Source: Daphnia pulex
Taxonomy: Eukaryota; Arthropoda; Branchiopoda; Diplostraca; Daphniidae
Direction: 5' to 3'
Assembly: GCF_021134715.1 (NCBI RefSeq)
Contig: NC_060022.1
Coordinates: 439,001 to 503,000 of the forward strand
Length of the DNA: 64,000 nucleotides
Position 1 is the first letter of the stretch. The number at the start of each line of letters is the position of its first letter. The translations under genes and the position numbers were made by a program. Positions 13,201 through 23,884 of this stretch are shown here, in pieces. Under the pieces are notes generated by a model. It ran no database searches. It saw nothing but the letters and a program-made list of their open reading frames with translations, and had not been told where the DNA came from.

Positions 13201-16200
13201 GAATCAGAAAAGTTGAGTGTCTAGAAGATTAGGAGCTCACTCTTTGCCTTTTTTATTTTCTTAAATTCGTCCGCTCCGTCGAACGGCGGACATGGGTGGT
13301 GGTGTTAAATCGTTCAGAGAATTTGATTCATCTCCTTTATTACACACGCAACACGAGTGCGTCAAAGTCTATACGATGGTTGGCGAGTTATTTTGATTTG
13401 TTTCGAGTAGTTGTCGAGTGTTACACTCTTAGTTGCATCCAGCCGTGGGGGATGAATCGCAGGATGAAAATGATACAAGACAGGATCGAGTGACTCCTTG
13501 TTCCCTGCTCTCAGTCTTGGAATAGATCACTGTTGGGTCTACCAGGAACTCTTCTAAATCAACCCACCACCGTGAAATGGATCCGAGCGGGAGAAAATGA
13601 GAAAAAAAGCCCCGGCCACAAATAAGTGAGGTGCAGAGAAGAGCTAGACAGGAGAGTATCCAAGAATGTTGCCTTGATATTTATGAAGGGGAAAAAAAAA
13701 TAAGACACGTCGAGTTTATTTTTTAAAATTTATTTTTGTCGCTATCCCGCGAAAAGAAAAAAAAAAAAAGAGAATGTCATTTGTGCCTTTTATATTTAGT
13801 GGAAAGGATCGGATAACAGCCCGAGATATTTTTTATATTTGTACTCGATACTCGACTAGGTGAAACATCGTTAAAGGGGAGATAAACTGGTTTTTTCTCA
13901 TTGAAGAAACCGGTTTTGTTGTTGTTGTTGCTGGAAGGTTTAGATATCCGCATTCTTTTGTTTTTATTGTTTTTTTTCCCGATTGTTACGGGATGATGAC
14001 GAAACACATTTTCCGATTTCAAAAGGAGGGAGGGCAAGTATTTGAAATCACAAGTGCGGAATCAAAAAGTGAATTAACCCCGGGAAAAGGAAAGAAAAAA
14101 AAACATGGGCGAAATCTTCTCTTTATATTGTCAGGAGTTTAGACAGGACGAGAGATAGGAGAGACTTGCTGACGCGTTGCGCTGTCGCGCTCTGCGCCAT
14201 CTGGTCTATCCCTGACACGCGCTGGCGTTGGCTGATTGGTCAGTCGTGCCACGTTACACACACTGAAACCCCCTTTGCTAGCCTACTGCGTATGCTTAGT
14301 AAGAAAAAAAGCGATAGTCTTTTATTTTTCGGGATCTATCACGCAGTACTTGCCACACACATCCAGTTCGCCAGCCCCTTTGAATCATGTATCGCCTTGA
14401 TAAAGACGAGGTCGGCATTCAATTGAAAGTGTTTTCCGGCTTTTTCTTTGCTTCAATTGTCTTGTGTGTGTTTGTGACTAAAGACTTTTGTTTTTCGTTT
14501 GTTGTTGTTGTTGTTGTTGTTGTTGCAGGGTTCGACGCATGGCCCCCCGCCGACGACTACGACGCCACCTCTGTATTACGGCTCGAATGGAACGGGCGGA
14601 GGTGTTGTTTACGGTGGTGGACCGCCCAGTCTGATTAGCCACGGTGCTACTCGACCACCTCATTCTCACCACCATCATCATCCAGCAGCGGCGGCGGTGG
14701 CTCACGGTTACAACATGTCGTCGTCGTCGTCCTCGGCTGCTAATACCACCAAAGGTATCAACTTACATACACAAAAAACTTTGTGACTCTGAGCTCAGTC
14801 TGACGCCGCCATGATGATTGAGAATCCTACCGGGAAACGTTGCCACGTTGTGTGTGATGAACACTGCAGGCTCCACAATGTCCGCTAGGAATTTCATTTC
14901 TTTTCCCCCCTTTTTCTATTCTTCTCCTTTTGCTGCCACCTAATCCAAGCCGATAACAAACACACAAAAGAGAGAGAGGCGTTTCTCTTCTTTTTCTCTC
15001 TTTATTTTCCTGATACTTTAGAGACTGCGACGTTGCCAGATGGGCATTGTTGCATTATTATTCATAGCTCGACGTCATAATCGTCATCCTTTCAGGAGAC
15101 TGTTTATGGGTTATGAAAAAATATGTGAGATTCCAGAAGGTGGCAATTTCATTCGTTTCTTTTCTTTTATTCATCGTCTGCGCTAGGGCCATCACCTCCG
15201 TCGCCGCCGTCGCCGGTGAATTACCCCAACGAGCGACTGCAAAGGCAGTCGGCCAAACTTCGCAAGAAATTGGAGAGTAGGTCGAATAAAACGGGGAGCG
15301 CTAACGTGACCGCTAATCCGGCCGCATCTTCCTCAATCGAAACTCCGCCTTCATCTCCGAAAAAAGGTGTGTACAATTTTTCTTTTCTTTTTCTGATGAT
15401 CAGCGTCGGCTGGAAATGATTTTTCATTAATTGTCTCTAATTGTGTTTTCTTTTTCTTTTTTCACGGGGGAAATCCGAAAACAAACAGACAACAACAACA
15501 TTCGTAAGCTGAAAGATCGCAATCAGAATGGAATGCCGGAAATTGGTTTGCCTGCAGCCGGCCAAGACCATCATCACCACCACCACCAGCAAACGGAGGC
15601 AGCCAATAAGAAAAACGATCAAGAAGCAATGGCGGAACGAATAACCGAACTTGGAGCCCCTCAGGTCTGTTGCAGGAAGTCATAAAATAATAATTAAAAT
15701 CATAATGAGAGTTTAGTAGTTTTTTTCCAAGAATGAGAACATTTCGTTTATTGGTTTGTTTGTTGGGGTAAAATAGTTTCAAATTCCCGTTTTTTTGTTT
15801 TTGTTTTTTGTTTGTGTGTAGGTGGCTGATGTCGGGTCGCGATCTGCCAACGTCAGCTGGACACCCGTTGAGCCTGTGATAGTGGAATCGACTGGAATCA
15901 CGGAACCGGTCAAAGATTTGGTGCTGGACATATCGTACGAGGCTGTGATGGGACAGAAAACGGGCGCCAGCAGTAAATCCCCCTCGTTCTCTCAAGAGAA
16001 GTGCAGTTACCGTGGCAAAGAATGTCATTTCAGGTATTTCCGTCTGACTGGCCGCCCCACCATCTCATAATGGAATGGCGCTCTTATACTTTTTTGTTGG
16101 CTTGATTATTTTGTCTTATCCGATCAACCGACGACAATAACAACGTTTTTTTTTCCCGTCTAAACTCCCAAAAACAATCACAACAGGTTGATGGATCTTC

Positions 16201-19200
16201 AACCAGGCACGGATTATTGGATCCGCGTGAGTGCCTTAGTGAACGAGATGAAGGTCAAAGATGCGCCGGTCGTCGAGTTCCGCACTAATGCCTGCCGGCC
16301 CGATACGCCGCTCTTGCCCAAATTGCAGAACCGGACGAGGAATTCGCTTTTGGTGCGCTGGACGTCGCCGTCGGACAACGGGTCGACCATCGTCCACTAC
16401 ATCCTCGAGTGCGACGACGGAACGGGCGGCGACCAGTACAGCGAAGTCTACCGCAACCGCAACAAGCAGTTCACCATCGGCAAGCTGCAATCGTCCACGT
16501 GCTATGCAATTCGACTGGCGGCCTGCAACGAAATTGGGGCCAGCGACTGGAGCCCGGTCCTGAAAGCCACGACCATGGGCGCCCCGCCTCTGCCGCCTCC
16601 TCCGCCCACATTGCGCTCGGCCAGCGCCAAACAACTGAACCTCGTGTGGGGTGGTGGTCCGTCGTCGTCGTCGCCGGCCGACATGTTGTACACGCTCCAG
16701 ATGGTGGACCCTGATTCGGGTCACGGCTTCCTCAACGTCTACCACGGATCCGACAACGAATACACATGCACCGGCTTAACTCGCAGCACTGCTTATCGAT
16801 TCAGAGTAAGTTTCTCGCTCGCAAATCGACATCGTTGGACGACATGTCAACTTTAGGGGAGGGGAGGGACGGCCAGCAATCCAATCAAAACGTGATGGAT
16901 TGAATTAACCAATCCGAGTGGAAATGGGCGCCGGTCGTAACGCGTAAAATGAATTTGCTTGTTGATCTCGTTACAGTTGCAGGCGCAGAACGACGACGGC
17001 CTATCGAGGTGGTCGGAAGAGACGACCTTGTCGACGACGGCCGACCGCCCGGCCGCTCCTGCCCGCCCGAGCGTCAAGGGACGCATTCAGGCGCATAGCT
17101 TCCGCGTTCGCTGGGACCCGCCATTGGATTCGGGTGGCGCTCCCGTTAGACAGTACTCGCTGGAACTGGACTCGGCTGGCACAGGCTTTTCGCCCATCTG
17201 GAACGGGCCTGAAACGGAATTCAACTGCGACAAACTGACGCCGGGAACCACTTACCGCGTTCGGATTTCGTGCTTTAACGGCCAGGAGCACAGCGATGTT
17301 TCCGAGACGTTGATCGTCACCACCGAGCCCGTTTGCCCAGGAGCTCCGGCAGCACCGCACTTGGTGGGCAAAGTGCGGTCCACCAGTTTGCAGCTCGGAT
17401 GGGGTAAATAAATAAGGGAAAAGAAAAGAAATAACAAGGGCGACAAAATTGTTTATTATATTGCGGTTTCTGCGGTTTTTTGGTGGGGGGAGGCTTTTGC
17501 CCGCCGGCCAAACGTTGAGTGCTATTTTCTAATGTTTTCCATGGGATTCAAATAGAGCGGCCGGAATACGACGGCGGATCGATGGTAACCCAGTATGAAG
17601 TGAATATCATCAACCCGGATGGCAGCACAAGAATCGCCTTCTCCGGCTATGAGACGGAATGCCTCGTTGCGTCTCTTCTTCCCGGAAGGTGCTACGCGTT
17701 TCAAGTGCGGGCCAGCAATCGTATCGGGGTACGTTCCGCTAAATTTATAATGGATGGCCTATTCTTTTTATAACACCCGTATTCATGACGGGCTATTTTC
17801 TGCTCGTAAAGTTCTATCAATATGCAACAAGATGATAAATATCTGATCGTCTTTTTTAGTTTGGTCCCTGGTCCGAGTTGTTCGAGATCAAGAGCGGCCC
17901 AGGTGTTCCCAGTGCTCCTGTCCAGCCGTTGGTGACCAATCGATCGGCGCATTCGGTGTCGCTCGTCTGGAACGAGCCGGACAACAATGGCTCCCCTGTC
18001 CACGAATACCGTCTAGAGATGGCGCCTCACCCGCGAGTCACCAAGAGCTCGAGCGTCGGTTCGTTAACCGATTCGGCCGTCGATGTTCAAACGGCCAACA
18101 ACGCGGAAGACCCGGTCGACCCGGATCAATTAATTTTCACGCCCCACCACAGCGGGTCGGCCAAACAACTCGAAGTCAAAGGATTACACCCGTGGAACAC
18201 TTACCATTTCCGCGTCCAGGTAATGTTGGCTAATTGTTTCTAAGCAGTATTCTCTCATTCCAGTGTTCTCATGCGTGAATTTTCTTTTTCCGCCCGTTTT
18301 TTTTCTTTCCAGGCCGTCAATGCTATCGGTCTCAGTGCTTTCTCTCCAGTCTCTTCCATGACGACATTGGCTTCTTCCCCTGCGTCCGTTTCTGGTTTGC
18401 GGTGCACGTGCGTGACGGCGACCAGTCTGAGTCTTTCTTGGAACGCCCCCCATTGCAACGGCTCGTCCATCACGCACTACAACGTGGAAATCGGGGACAG
18501 AGGGACGTTCCCCACTAATGATTGTTCGACAACCTTTGACGTCAATTACCTGACTCCCGACACCACCTACAGGTTTGTTCTTTGGATCAATAAATGAGCG
18601 ACCCCTCAGAGTCGGTCCTTTTCTCTCTCTAAACTTGCATTCTCTCCTTGTGTGTGTGTTTTCAGAGTTCGCGTTCAAGCCGCCAACGCCATCGGCGTGG
18701 GTCCTTACTCGACAGCATTCAAATTCAGCACTCGACCTTTGCCGCCCGAAGCGCCGCGGCTCGAGTGCGTTCAAGCCAATCACAACAGCCTGAAGCTGCG
18801 CTGGGCCGACGGCAAGAACCTGGATTTCATCCATTATTCCGTGGAAATGCAGGAGGATGGCAGCGACAAGTATTTCATTTGGCATTGAGAAATCTATATA
18901 TTGACGTCGTCGTCGACTCACGAGTCGCTTTCAAGTGTCGTTGTCATGTAATGACATTTTTCTTCTTCTTTCTCCTTTTTTTTTATTTGATTATTCAGGT
19001 TCTATCTGGTTTATGAGGGAACCAGTCACAGCTACAGGGTGCCGAAATTGAAAGAATCGACGTCCTACACTTTTCGGATATGCGCTCGCAACGAGGTGGG
19101 CGAAGGACCTTACTCCGACGAGGTGGTGTACACGACGACCAGAGCGCCACCGCCGACGCTCAAGAGTAAATAAAAACCTATAAAATTCTTATCGAATCGT

Positions 19201-20013
19201 TGAGGCATAAATTATTGATTCGTGGGTTTCATATGTTTTTATTTGATGTTTGATACCAGAGCCGGAAGTGCTTGACTTGACGGAAACGAGCTGCCGTATC
19301 GTGTGGTCGGCATACCGATTACCCGTGTCCAGTGACAGCGTGATTTATCTGGTGGAAGTGACACGGACCAGGGAGTCGCAGGAGCCCATAGTGGTACCAC
19401 TTTTTCTCAACTTGTTTTTTATTTTAAATTTTTTGGGAAAGCACTTGGAATTAATGTTTATTTGATGGCGCACAGATGAGGAGGTGTTGGGAAAGCGAAA
19501 TAGCCGTCGACGGATTGGAATCGAGGACCGAATACTCTGTCCGCGTTTGCCCGATCCGGCTGTGCCAGGACGGCGAAATCCCGGGTGCTTATTCGCCTTT
19601 GAAAACATTCTTGACGCCATCAAATCAAGCCCAGAATCTATCGACAATCGATTCGCAACAGAATGCTTCCAGTCAGGTAAATACCGTCAAAACAATTTGA
19701 GTTTTGTTTTATTTTAAAAGGGACGGCAACAGTAGCGCTCTGGGTGGCGAAACTGTTGTAGCTCGTGCTGGAATCCTGATCCCGTCCCTTTATCGATTTC
19801 TTCTCCGCGATTGTTTTTTTCTCCTCTTTTTATTCTTCATTTTCTGGCGTGTTCCATGTGGTTTCTCATGTCGTTTTCCTTTGTCGTTTGTAGATGGCGA
19901 AGAAGACGCCGAAACCTCTGAAGGATCAGCAAGTTGTCTTCATCATCATCGCCGCTTTCATCCTCATTGCCATTATAATCGCCGTAGTGATGGATAACCT
20001 AGGTGTTAAGTGA
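5322..20013 (+). CDS. FNDC3: FNDC3-like fibronectin type III protein, tail-anchored (16 coding exons)
   Basis: Joining 5322-6951, 12527-12903, 14529-14754, 15187-15366, 15489-15664, 15822-16033, 16187-16805, 16977-17403, 17556-17728, 17860-18219, 18313-18572, 18666-18869, 18999-19165, 19260-19393, 19476-19676 and 19894-20013 gives an open frame of 5,466 nt (1,821 residues); every intron is GT-AG and all phases agree. Residues 1-540 are Ser/Gln/His/Asn/Gly/Pro-rich. Around 521-600 is the family block VHLHVNPGETVSLQ ... VPPGHVLQQIVDERGTLRHVI. Nine FN3 domains run from about 860 to 1765, each with the core Trp and a Tyr-x-Phe/Val-Arg-Val strand. Residues about 1796-1815 form one hydrophobic helix followed by six residues (DNLGVK), and there is no N-terminal signal peptide: a tail-anchored layout. 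Mammalian FNDC3A/B are about 1,200 residues with nine FN3 domains, in ER/Golgi or vesicle membranes; FNDC3A is required in spermatogenesis. This protein differs mainly in a much longer N-terminal half. The family assignment is firm; the function in this animal is inferred. Confidence 0.93.
6952..12526 (+). other. FNDC3 coding intron 1 (5.6 kb)
   Basis: Donor GTACTC at 6952 and acceptor ACACAG ending at 12526. No internal exon with matching phase and family similarity was found. It holds a (GA)n microsatellite at about 7216-7242, a 16-bp perfect palindrome of GGGCGGCC and its complement at 7263-7278, and many T-rich stretches. Being the longest intron of the gene and close to the start, it is the most likely place for intronic enhancers, but no specific site is supported. 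Confidence 0.8.
7216..7242. repeat. (GA)n microsatellite
   Basis: About 13 uninterrupted GA units in FNDC3 coding intron 1. Confidence 0.9.
12527..12903 (+). CDS. FNDC3: FNDC3 coding exon 2
   Basis: Residues about 544-669. It begins by completing a Gly codon (GPATVRMVSTGSPPVPLP), carries the FNDC3 family stretch VPPGHVLQQIVDERGTLRHVI, then Ala/Thr/Gln-rich and Pro-rich low complexity. The donor is GTAAGT at phase 0. Confidence 0.9.
14529..14754 (+). CDS. FNDC3: FNDC3 coding exon 3
   Basis: Residues about 670-744, linker rich in Gly, Pro, His and Ser with no recognised domain. The acceptor is TTGTTGCAG after a GTT repeat; the donor is GTATCA at phase 1. It is likely disordered. Confidence 0.85.
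15187..15366 (+). CDS. FNDC3: FNDC3 coding exon 4
   Basis: Residues about 745-804. It contains PSPVNYPNERLQRQSAKL and further Lys/Arg/Ser-rich sequence, resembling the short conserved basic helix found before the first FN3 domain in FNDC3 proteins. Both flanking introns are phase 1, so skipping would keep the frame. Confidence 0.85.
15489..15664 (+). CDS. FNDC3: FNDC3 coding exon 5
   Basis: Residues about 805-863. Opens DNNNIRKLKDRNQNGMPEIG, has a six-His run, and ends GAPQ just before FN3 domain 1. The donor is GTCTGT, phase 0; the acceptor is AACAG. Confidence 0.82.
15822..16033 (+). CDS. FNDC3: FNDC3 coding exon 6 (FN3 domain 1, first part)
   Basis: Residues about 864-933. VADVGSRSANVSWTPVEP is the B/C-strand start of an FN3 domain with its conserved Trp; it ends CSYRGKECHFR. 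The donor is GTATTT, phase 2. Confidence 0.88.
16187..16805 (+). CDS. FNDC3: FNDC3 coding exon 7 (FN3 domains 1-3)
   Basis: Residues about 934-1140. Finishes FN3-1 (DLQPGTDYWIRVSA), contains all of FN3-2 (LVRWTSPSDNGSTIVHYILE ... CYAIRLAACNEIG) and most of FN3-3 (LNLVWGGG ... STAYRFR). It is noticeably GC-richer than the surrounding introns. The donor is GTAAGT, phase 0. Confidence 0.92.
16977..17403 (+). CDS. FNDC3: FNDC3 coding exon 8 (FN3 domains 3-5)
   Basis: Residues about 1141-1282. Ends FN3-3 (LQAQNDDGLSRWS), contains FN3-4 (FRVRWDPPLDSGG ... TTYRVRISCFNGQ) and starts FN3-5 (LVGKVRSTSLQLGW). The donor GTAAAT is at phase 1, inside the FN3-5 core Trp strand. Confidence 0.92.
17556..17728 (+). 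CDS. FNDC3: FNDC3 coding exon 9 (FN3 domain 5)
   Basis: Residues about 1283-1340. ERPEYDGGSMVTQYEV ... GRCYAFQVRASNRIG is the remainder of FN3-5. The acceptor is AAATAG; the donor is GTACGT, phase 0. Confidence 0.9.
17860..18219 (+). CDS. FNDC3: FNDC3 coding exon 10 (FN3 domain 6 with insert)
   Basis: Residues about 1341-1460. FGPWSELFEIKSGPG closes FN3-5, then FN3-6 (SVSLVWNEPDNNGSPVHEY). About 40 Ser/Asp/Pro-rich residues are inserted in the middle of the FN3-6 fold before KQLEVKGLHPWNTYHFRVQ. The insert is unusual for an FN3 domain and presumably forms a surface loop. Confidence 0.9.
18313..18572 (+). CDS. FNDC3: FNDC3 coding exon 11 (FN3 domains 6-7)
   Basis: Residues about 1461-1546. 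AVNAIGLSAFSPVSSMTTLA finishes FN3-6; FN3-7 follows (LSLSWNAPHCNGSSITHYNV ... LTPDTTYR). The donor is GTTTGT, phase 2. Confidence 0.9.
18666..18869 (+). CDS. FNDC3: FNDC3 coding exon 12 (FN3 domains 7-8)
   Basis: Residues about 1547-1614. VRVQAANAIGVGPYST ends FN3-7; FN3-8 begins (LKLRWADGKNLDFIHYSVEM). The donor is GTATTT at 18870. Reading through it meets TGA at 18886, so splicing to 18999 is required; it restores the family pattern DKFYLVYEG. Confidence 0.87.
18999..19165 (+). CDS. FNDC3: FNDC3 coding exon 13 (FN3 domain 8)
   Basis: Residues about 1615-1670. FYLVYEGTSHSYRVPKL ... TSYTFRICARNEVGEGPYS is the second half of FN3-8. This exon's frame depends on the phase-2 intron before it. The donor is GTAAAT, phase 1. 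Confidence 0.88.
19260..19393 (+). CDS. FNDC3: FNDC3 coding exon 14 (FN3 domain 9, first part)
   Basis: Residues about 1671-1715. PEVLDLTETSCRIVWSAYRL starts FN3-9 with its core Trp. The donor is GTACCA, phase 0. A GT two codons earlier also exists but would not preserve the frame as well. Confidence 0.82.
19476..19676 (+). CDS. FNDC3: FNDC3 coding exon 15 (FN3 domain 9, end)
   Basis: Residues about 1716-1782. Contains ESRTEYSVRVCPIRLCQDGE and GAYSPLKTFLTPS, the end of FN3-9, then a polar Ser/Gln/Asn linker. The acceptor is GCACAG; the donor is GTAAAT, phase 0. Confidence 0.85.
19894..20013 (+). CDS. FNDC3: FNDC3 coding exon 16 (C-terminal membrane anchor)
   Basis: Residues about 1783-1821 and the TGA stop. 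MAKKTPKPLKDQQ is a basic juxtamembrane stretch, followed by about 20 strongly hydrophobic residues (VVFIIIAAFILIAIIIAVVM) and the tail DNLGVK. The short luminal tail is typical of a tail-anchored protein whose FN3 domains face the cytoplasm; topology is inferred. Confidence 0.9.
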   Translation: MAKKTPKPLKDQQVVFIIIAAFILIAIIIAVVMDNLGVK

Positions 20014-21700
20014 AGAGCAATCATTGAAAAGCAAAAGATATTGTGTGGCAGCCGGAAAAGGGGAGGCAAAGTAAACGAGACAAATTACGAAAAATGATGA
20101 AACGGGATTGATGATTCCCGCCGCTCGTGGGATTTCTGGGAATTTTTGGGAGGGAACGACTCCGACGGCACAAATTTACAGTTGACACAATCCGCACATC
20201 ACACCACCGCTTCCCTTCGGACCGGATTGTTTATTCCATATCAATTCTCTATTATAAGATAGTCTACGATATTTTCTCCATATTATATTGTTGTTTAGGA
20301 AAAGAGAGAAGCGAAACGACGGTGTTAAACAAGCGACTTAAATTGATCCTCTCCTTCTTTAATTGATACTCTTGCAAAGACAAACCCCCCCGTGTGTCCA
20401 CTCATACACCATGTGACCCACACCCACACACACCTTACTATCGCCCCACTGCGACAAGTTGTTCCAAGTCACTTGTTATTGGCAAAACATTCCTCATCGG
20501 CACAGCGCATGAGTTATATAATGGAAATACGTTTTTCTTTATATATATTTGTTTCGGGTTCGGATTGATCTATTTCTCCCTCTCCCTCCGCCAAGTTACG
20601 TTTATTCCTTTTTCTATATATGATTTTGTCTTTTGCACTTTATTTTTTCTTCGCCGGATTGTGTGTGTGCGTATGCTATTGCAGAGAATTATTCCAACTC
20701 CATTTTTTTGTTTGTCCTCCGTCAATGAAATGTATTGACTTTATGCGGTTTATGTTTACTTTTCGTTCTCCATTCGAGCACTTTAGTCGGAAAAACGTTC
20801 TCTCTATTATCTGTCCTTTGATTCGTTCCTCTTTCCAAGTTACCCATGGCATCATTCGCAAAAAGAAAACCAAAACGGGGGGAAAAAAACTGACGCTATT
20901 ATAAAAAAAAAAAATGAAACGAAACATTTCCGGGGAGAGAGACTTTAATGGAAGCAAGTTGAATGAAAGTTTATTGTGGTGCCAATTCATATATATTTTT
21001 TTTTTGCCTTTGGTTTGTTTGTTTATCTTTATTTTTCTATCCCATATTATATTTTTTTGGTCCTTGATATTCTCTATATGCTCTCTATCCTTCTCACACT
21101 TGATATCTCCACCTACCTTTGCCCCCTGGTTTCTTTGATTCGATGGATGCAAACGTAAATGTCTGTGACTTTATTCCCCTTTCAGAGAAACAATCGCCAC
21201 GTTATTATTATGTCTTGGGTTCAATTCTACACACTAAAACTTAAAGAAAAAAAGAAAGAAAAAAATACGCATATTTTCCAGGGTGTTTATATACGGATTC
21301 CACAGTTTATCTCCATCTATTTCTCTATCCACCACATACACACATAAATATATATATTATATATACAGTTTATATCTTATGATCCAAAACCAACCAACTA
21401 AAATAGGACATTGCTTGGCCATATGTTATAGATAAGAAGTTATTTCTCTATTTTTATATAGCCCACAAGGAGGAAAAAAAAAACAAAAAAAATATATATA
21501 TTATCCATGGTTTTCCAGGGAGTGACAGAGTTGAATGAGAGAAAAGAAGAAAACATTGAAGAAAAAGAAAAAAAAAACCAACAATCAATCAATTTTTCGA
21601 TGTAATTTGGATGTTTTCTATATTGAAGAAACGCGCCATTTGAGCTTTTTGTGTGCTGCTGGATGTATCATATTCTATTAAACACGGAAACGGAAAAGAT
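20014..21700 (+). other. FNDC3 3' untranslated region
   Basis: A+T-rich stretch after the stop codon with no other coding signal. A variant polyadenylation signal ATTAAA at 21677-21682 is followed within about 20 bases by a T/GT-rich segment, the usual layout of a cleavage site. That suggests a 3'UTR of about 1.7 kb. I saw no canonical AATAAA closer to the stop; earlier alternative ends are possible. Confidence 0.5.
21677..21682 (+). terminator. candidate polyadenylation signal ATTAAA
   Basis: ATTAAA with a T/G-rich downstream element at about 21700-21716. This is the best candidate for the end of the FNDC3 transcript. Confidence 0.4.
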
Positions 21701-22087
21701 TGTTCTTTGCCTGTGGAATTCTGGAATTTCTTGTTTTCTTTTAATTTGTCTCGCCAGGCTGGATGTCGTGTGAAATTAATTGCGTGTGCGGGATGTCAAG
21801 GAAAATAGAAAACTATAGAATCGGTTGCCATTCAATTTCAATTCAGTACAGTTAACAACAAAAAAGCATTTTTTAGTTTTTTACTCCTGAAGGATTGTCC
21901 TCTAGTCCTCTACAGGGCATTAACCCATAACTGTACTGGAAGTGGAAACGCCTGAGAGCTGCCCGAGAAAGGGAATGCCCCCTAATGCCCCCTACCTTAC
22001 GCCATCTAGCGAAGAAGGAAACAAATCCGTAATGCCATCTAGCAATTAAAAAAAAAAACATTTTATCAGTCGACCGCTTCATTCAGT
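21701..22087. other. gap between FNDC3 and palindrome
   Basis: No gene. GCCATCTAGC occurs twice, at 22001-22010 and 22034-22043. The first copy sits in CGCCATCTAGCG, the reverse complement of the motif at 3426-3437. Confidence 0.5.
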
Positions 22088-22295
22088 CGAATTTTGGTCA
22101 TTCGTTTGACGTTTCCGAGACCGAGACACAAGAGTCCGAGACACTCGGTGAAGACGTAGGCCTATTTCAATATAATGGTACTGCGGCATTTCCATTTTCC
22201 ATCATGAAAGCTAAGTTTAAAAAGATTTTGTTTCGTTACGAGACTGTATGATTGCTGAACGTAAAAAATTAAAAATTTTACATGTTTATTTACAG

Positions 22296-22427
22296 GAAAT
22301 CTAGCCTGTAATTTCAAATCTGCCAAATCACCTTGCCAGTTATCACATTCATGTGGCCTGAAAATGATGTTGCTTGCTACTTGAATTGGATGTATGTACA
22401 GCCCATGCAGAAACACTTGACAGAAAA
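22296..22427 (+). other. exon-like segment E0, left arm
   Basis: 132 bases flanked by a good acceptor (TTATTTACAG ending at 22295) and a strong donor (GTAAGT at 22428). One frame is open for about 39 codons from after an early stop to the donor, but it does not continue into the next exon-like segment without a stop. It could be a noncoding RNA exon or a decayed gene. The mirrored copy is at 30226-30357 on the minus strand. Confidence 0.35.
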
Positions 22428-22654
22428 GTAAGTGTGTTATGTCAACCAATTTTCATTCAAATTTAGTTGTTGTTGACAGGGTAGATCTAGATCCTATTTT
22501 GTTGTAGAATCGATTGTGTTGCATCTTCATTGGACATGTGGTTTTACGATTCAATTTCCATGGGGTTGAACTAGACTTACTATTGTAAGTTGGGAAGTCT
22601 TGCCAAGTGTAGATTCTATTGTAAATTTGTGATATTAGAATGGCAACATGAGCA

Positions 22655-23060
22655 CAAATTCCAAAATAGAGTATCCTTGTAGCTTCGAGGGACTGTTGAG
22701 TTAAACTTTATGCCTTTGATTATATTACATCACACGAGACATTTCCTTCTCTATATTAATTCAATATTTTTTCAATTGTTTTAACAGCAACTGAGTATGA
22801 GCTGCACCCAGATGGTGGAAGGTGTGAAAAAGTCAGCTGTTGCATTCAGTTTGTGAGATGCAGAAACCAGAAATGATTCACAGAAAGGTAACTATGTTCA
22901 TTAATTTCTCTTTTAGAAAGCTTTAGATTAAGTAATGGAAGACCAGAGAATAGATCCCTTTGCTTCAGTATTGTAACTTTCAGTGAAGTCTGTGAACGTA
23001 TGGTTTTACCATGGTTTTACATTATTTAATTTTTTATCCTTTTTATTTTTTTTTTATTAA
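22655..23060 (+). repeat. direct repeat module, copy A (left arm)
   Basis: About 400 bases repeated with roughly 80% identity at 23885-24270. It includes upstream intron-like sequence, a 100-nt exon-like core (22788-22887) between TTTTAACAG and GTAACT, and downstream intron-like sequence. The mirror is at about 29593-29998. Confidence 0.75.
22788..22887 (+). other. 100-nt exon-like segment, copy A
   Basis: Acceptor TTTTAACAG, donor GTAACT. One frame reads TEYELHPDGGRCEKVSCCIQ and stops shortly before the donor. Same length and splice sites as copy B at 24019-24118. Mirror at 29766-29865 on the minus strand. Confidence 0.35.
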
Positions 23061-23207
23061 ATTCTTTGCTATAGATTTTTCTGTACAATTTCTACTATCA
23101 AAATAATTTTGACGGATTTTGGTGATTCAACTTTACAGTCTTTACTCCTGTCAGCTTGCTTGCTAATTTTATGCTAATTTTCTGGAATATGTCGTTTGTC
23201 GAAAATT

Positions 23208-23248
23208 GTGTCCACCAGGTGGCGGAGTGTCTGTTCGTGAGTGACGAA
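23208..23248 (+). promoter_or_regulatory. 41-bp element with CTCF-like core, left arm
   Basis: Contains CCACCAGGTGGCGGAG (23212-23227), which matches the CTCF core consensus closely. About 36 of 41 bases are shared with an element at 30525-30565 that straddles the right end of the palindrome; the mirror copy is 29405-29445. It is followed immediately by GCCGCCATTTG (about 23250-23260), which resembles a YY1 site. Function is inferred from motif similarity only. Confidence 0.4.
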
Positions 23249-23249
23249 G

Positions 23250-23389
23250 CCGCCATTTGCTTTTGAGGCAGTGTACGGTGGTGTACGGGAATGGGTTGCT
23301 GCTTCATGATGGTCTTCACTTTTACATTTGAAAAAATGTTTCCACGCCATTCGACCAAGCTGAATGGAAAGTGAACAATTTTAAAGCAA
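23250..23389 (+). promoter_or_regulatory. candidate promoter/first exon in left arm
   Basis: YY1-like GCCGCCATTTG, then about 130 bases ending at a strong donor (GTAAGT at 23390). A 27-codon frame begins MGCCFMMVFTFTFEK. The antisense strand is open across 23098-23358. This might be a TATA-less, possibly bidirectional, start of transcription toward the palindrome centre. Weak evidence. Confidence 0.25.
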
Positions 23390-23884
23390 GTAAGTCAATT
23401 GTGAGAGTTTTGACTTTTTGGAAGTCCATTTTCTAATCCACTTTAATTTTTTTTTGTAAAATCATGTCGGAGATCTTGCCTTTATCCACGTGATCGCTGC
23501 CGTGTCATGAAGGTGTGTCTTTGAGAGGGTCTCTACTATATTGCAAGACAAAAATGTGATGAAAACAGGAAATCTGAAATGGTAATAATGTACTTTTAAG
23601 TTAAATCATGTAGGTTGTCACTTGTTTTTGACATCAAGAACAAAATGCTATCTTATTTCGTGCTTCCAAATAAGACAGCTTTTGTGGAAAATTTGTTGTC
23701 AGTTTCGAATCAATCATTATAGAAATTCCCCTTCAACTTGAAAAAATTTAAAGAAAATTTTCACAAAGTAATCTTTGGTTATCTTCATGATTTCTTTTTC
23801 TCTAGTAATCTAAATTTGAAGTTTATCATTGCCTCAACTACAACATGTTGCGACCTCTTATGATACAGTTGCAAGCTAAAATGA

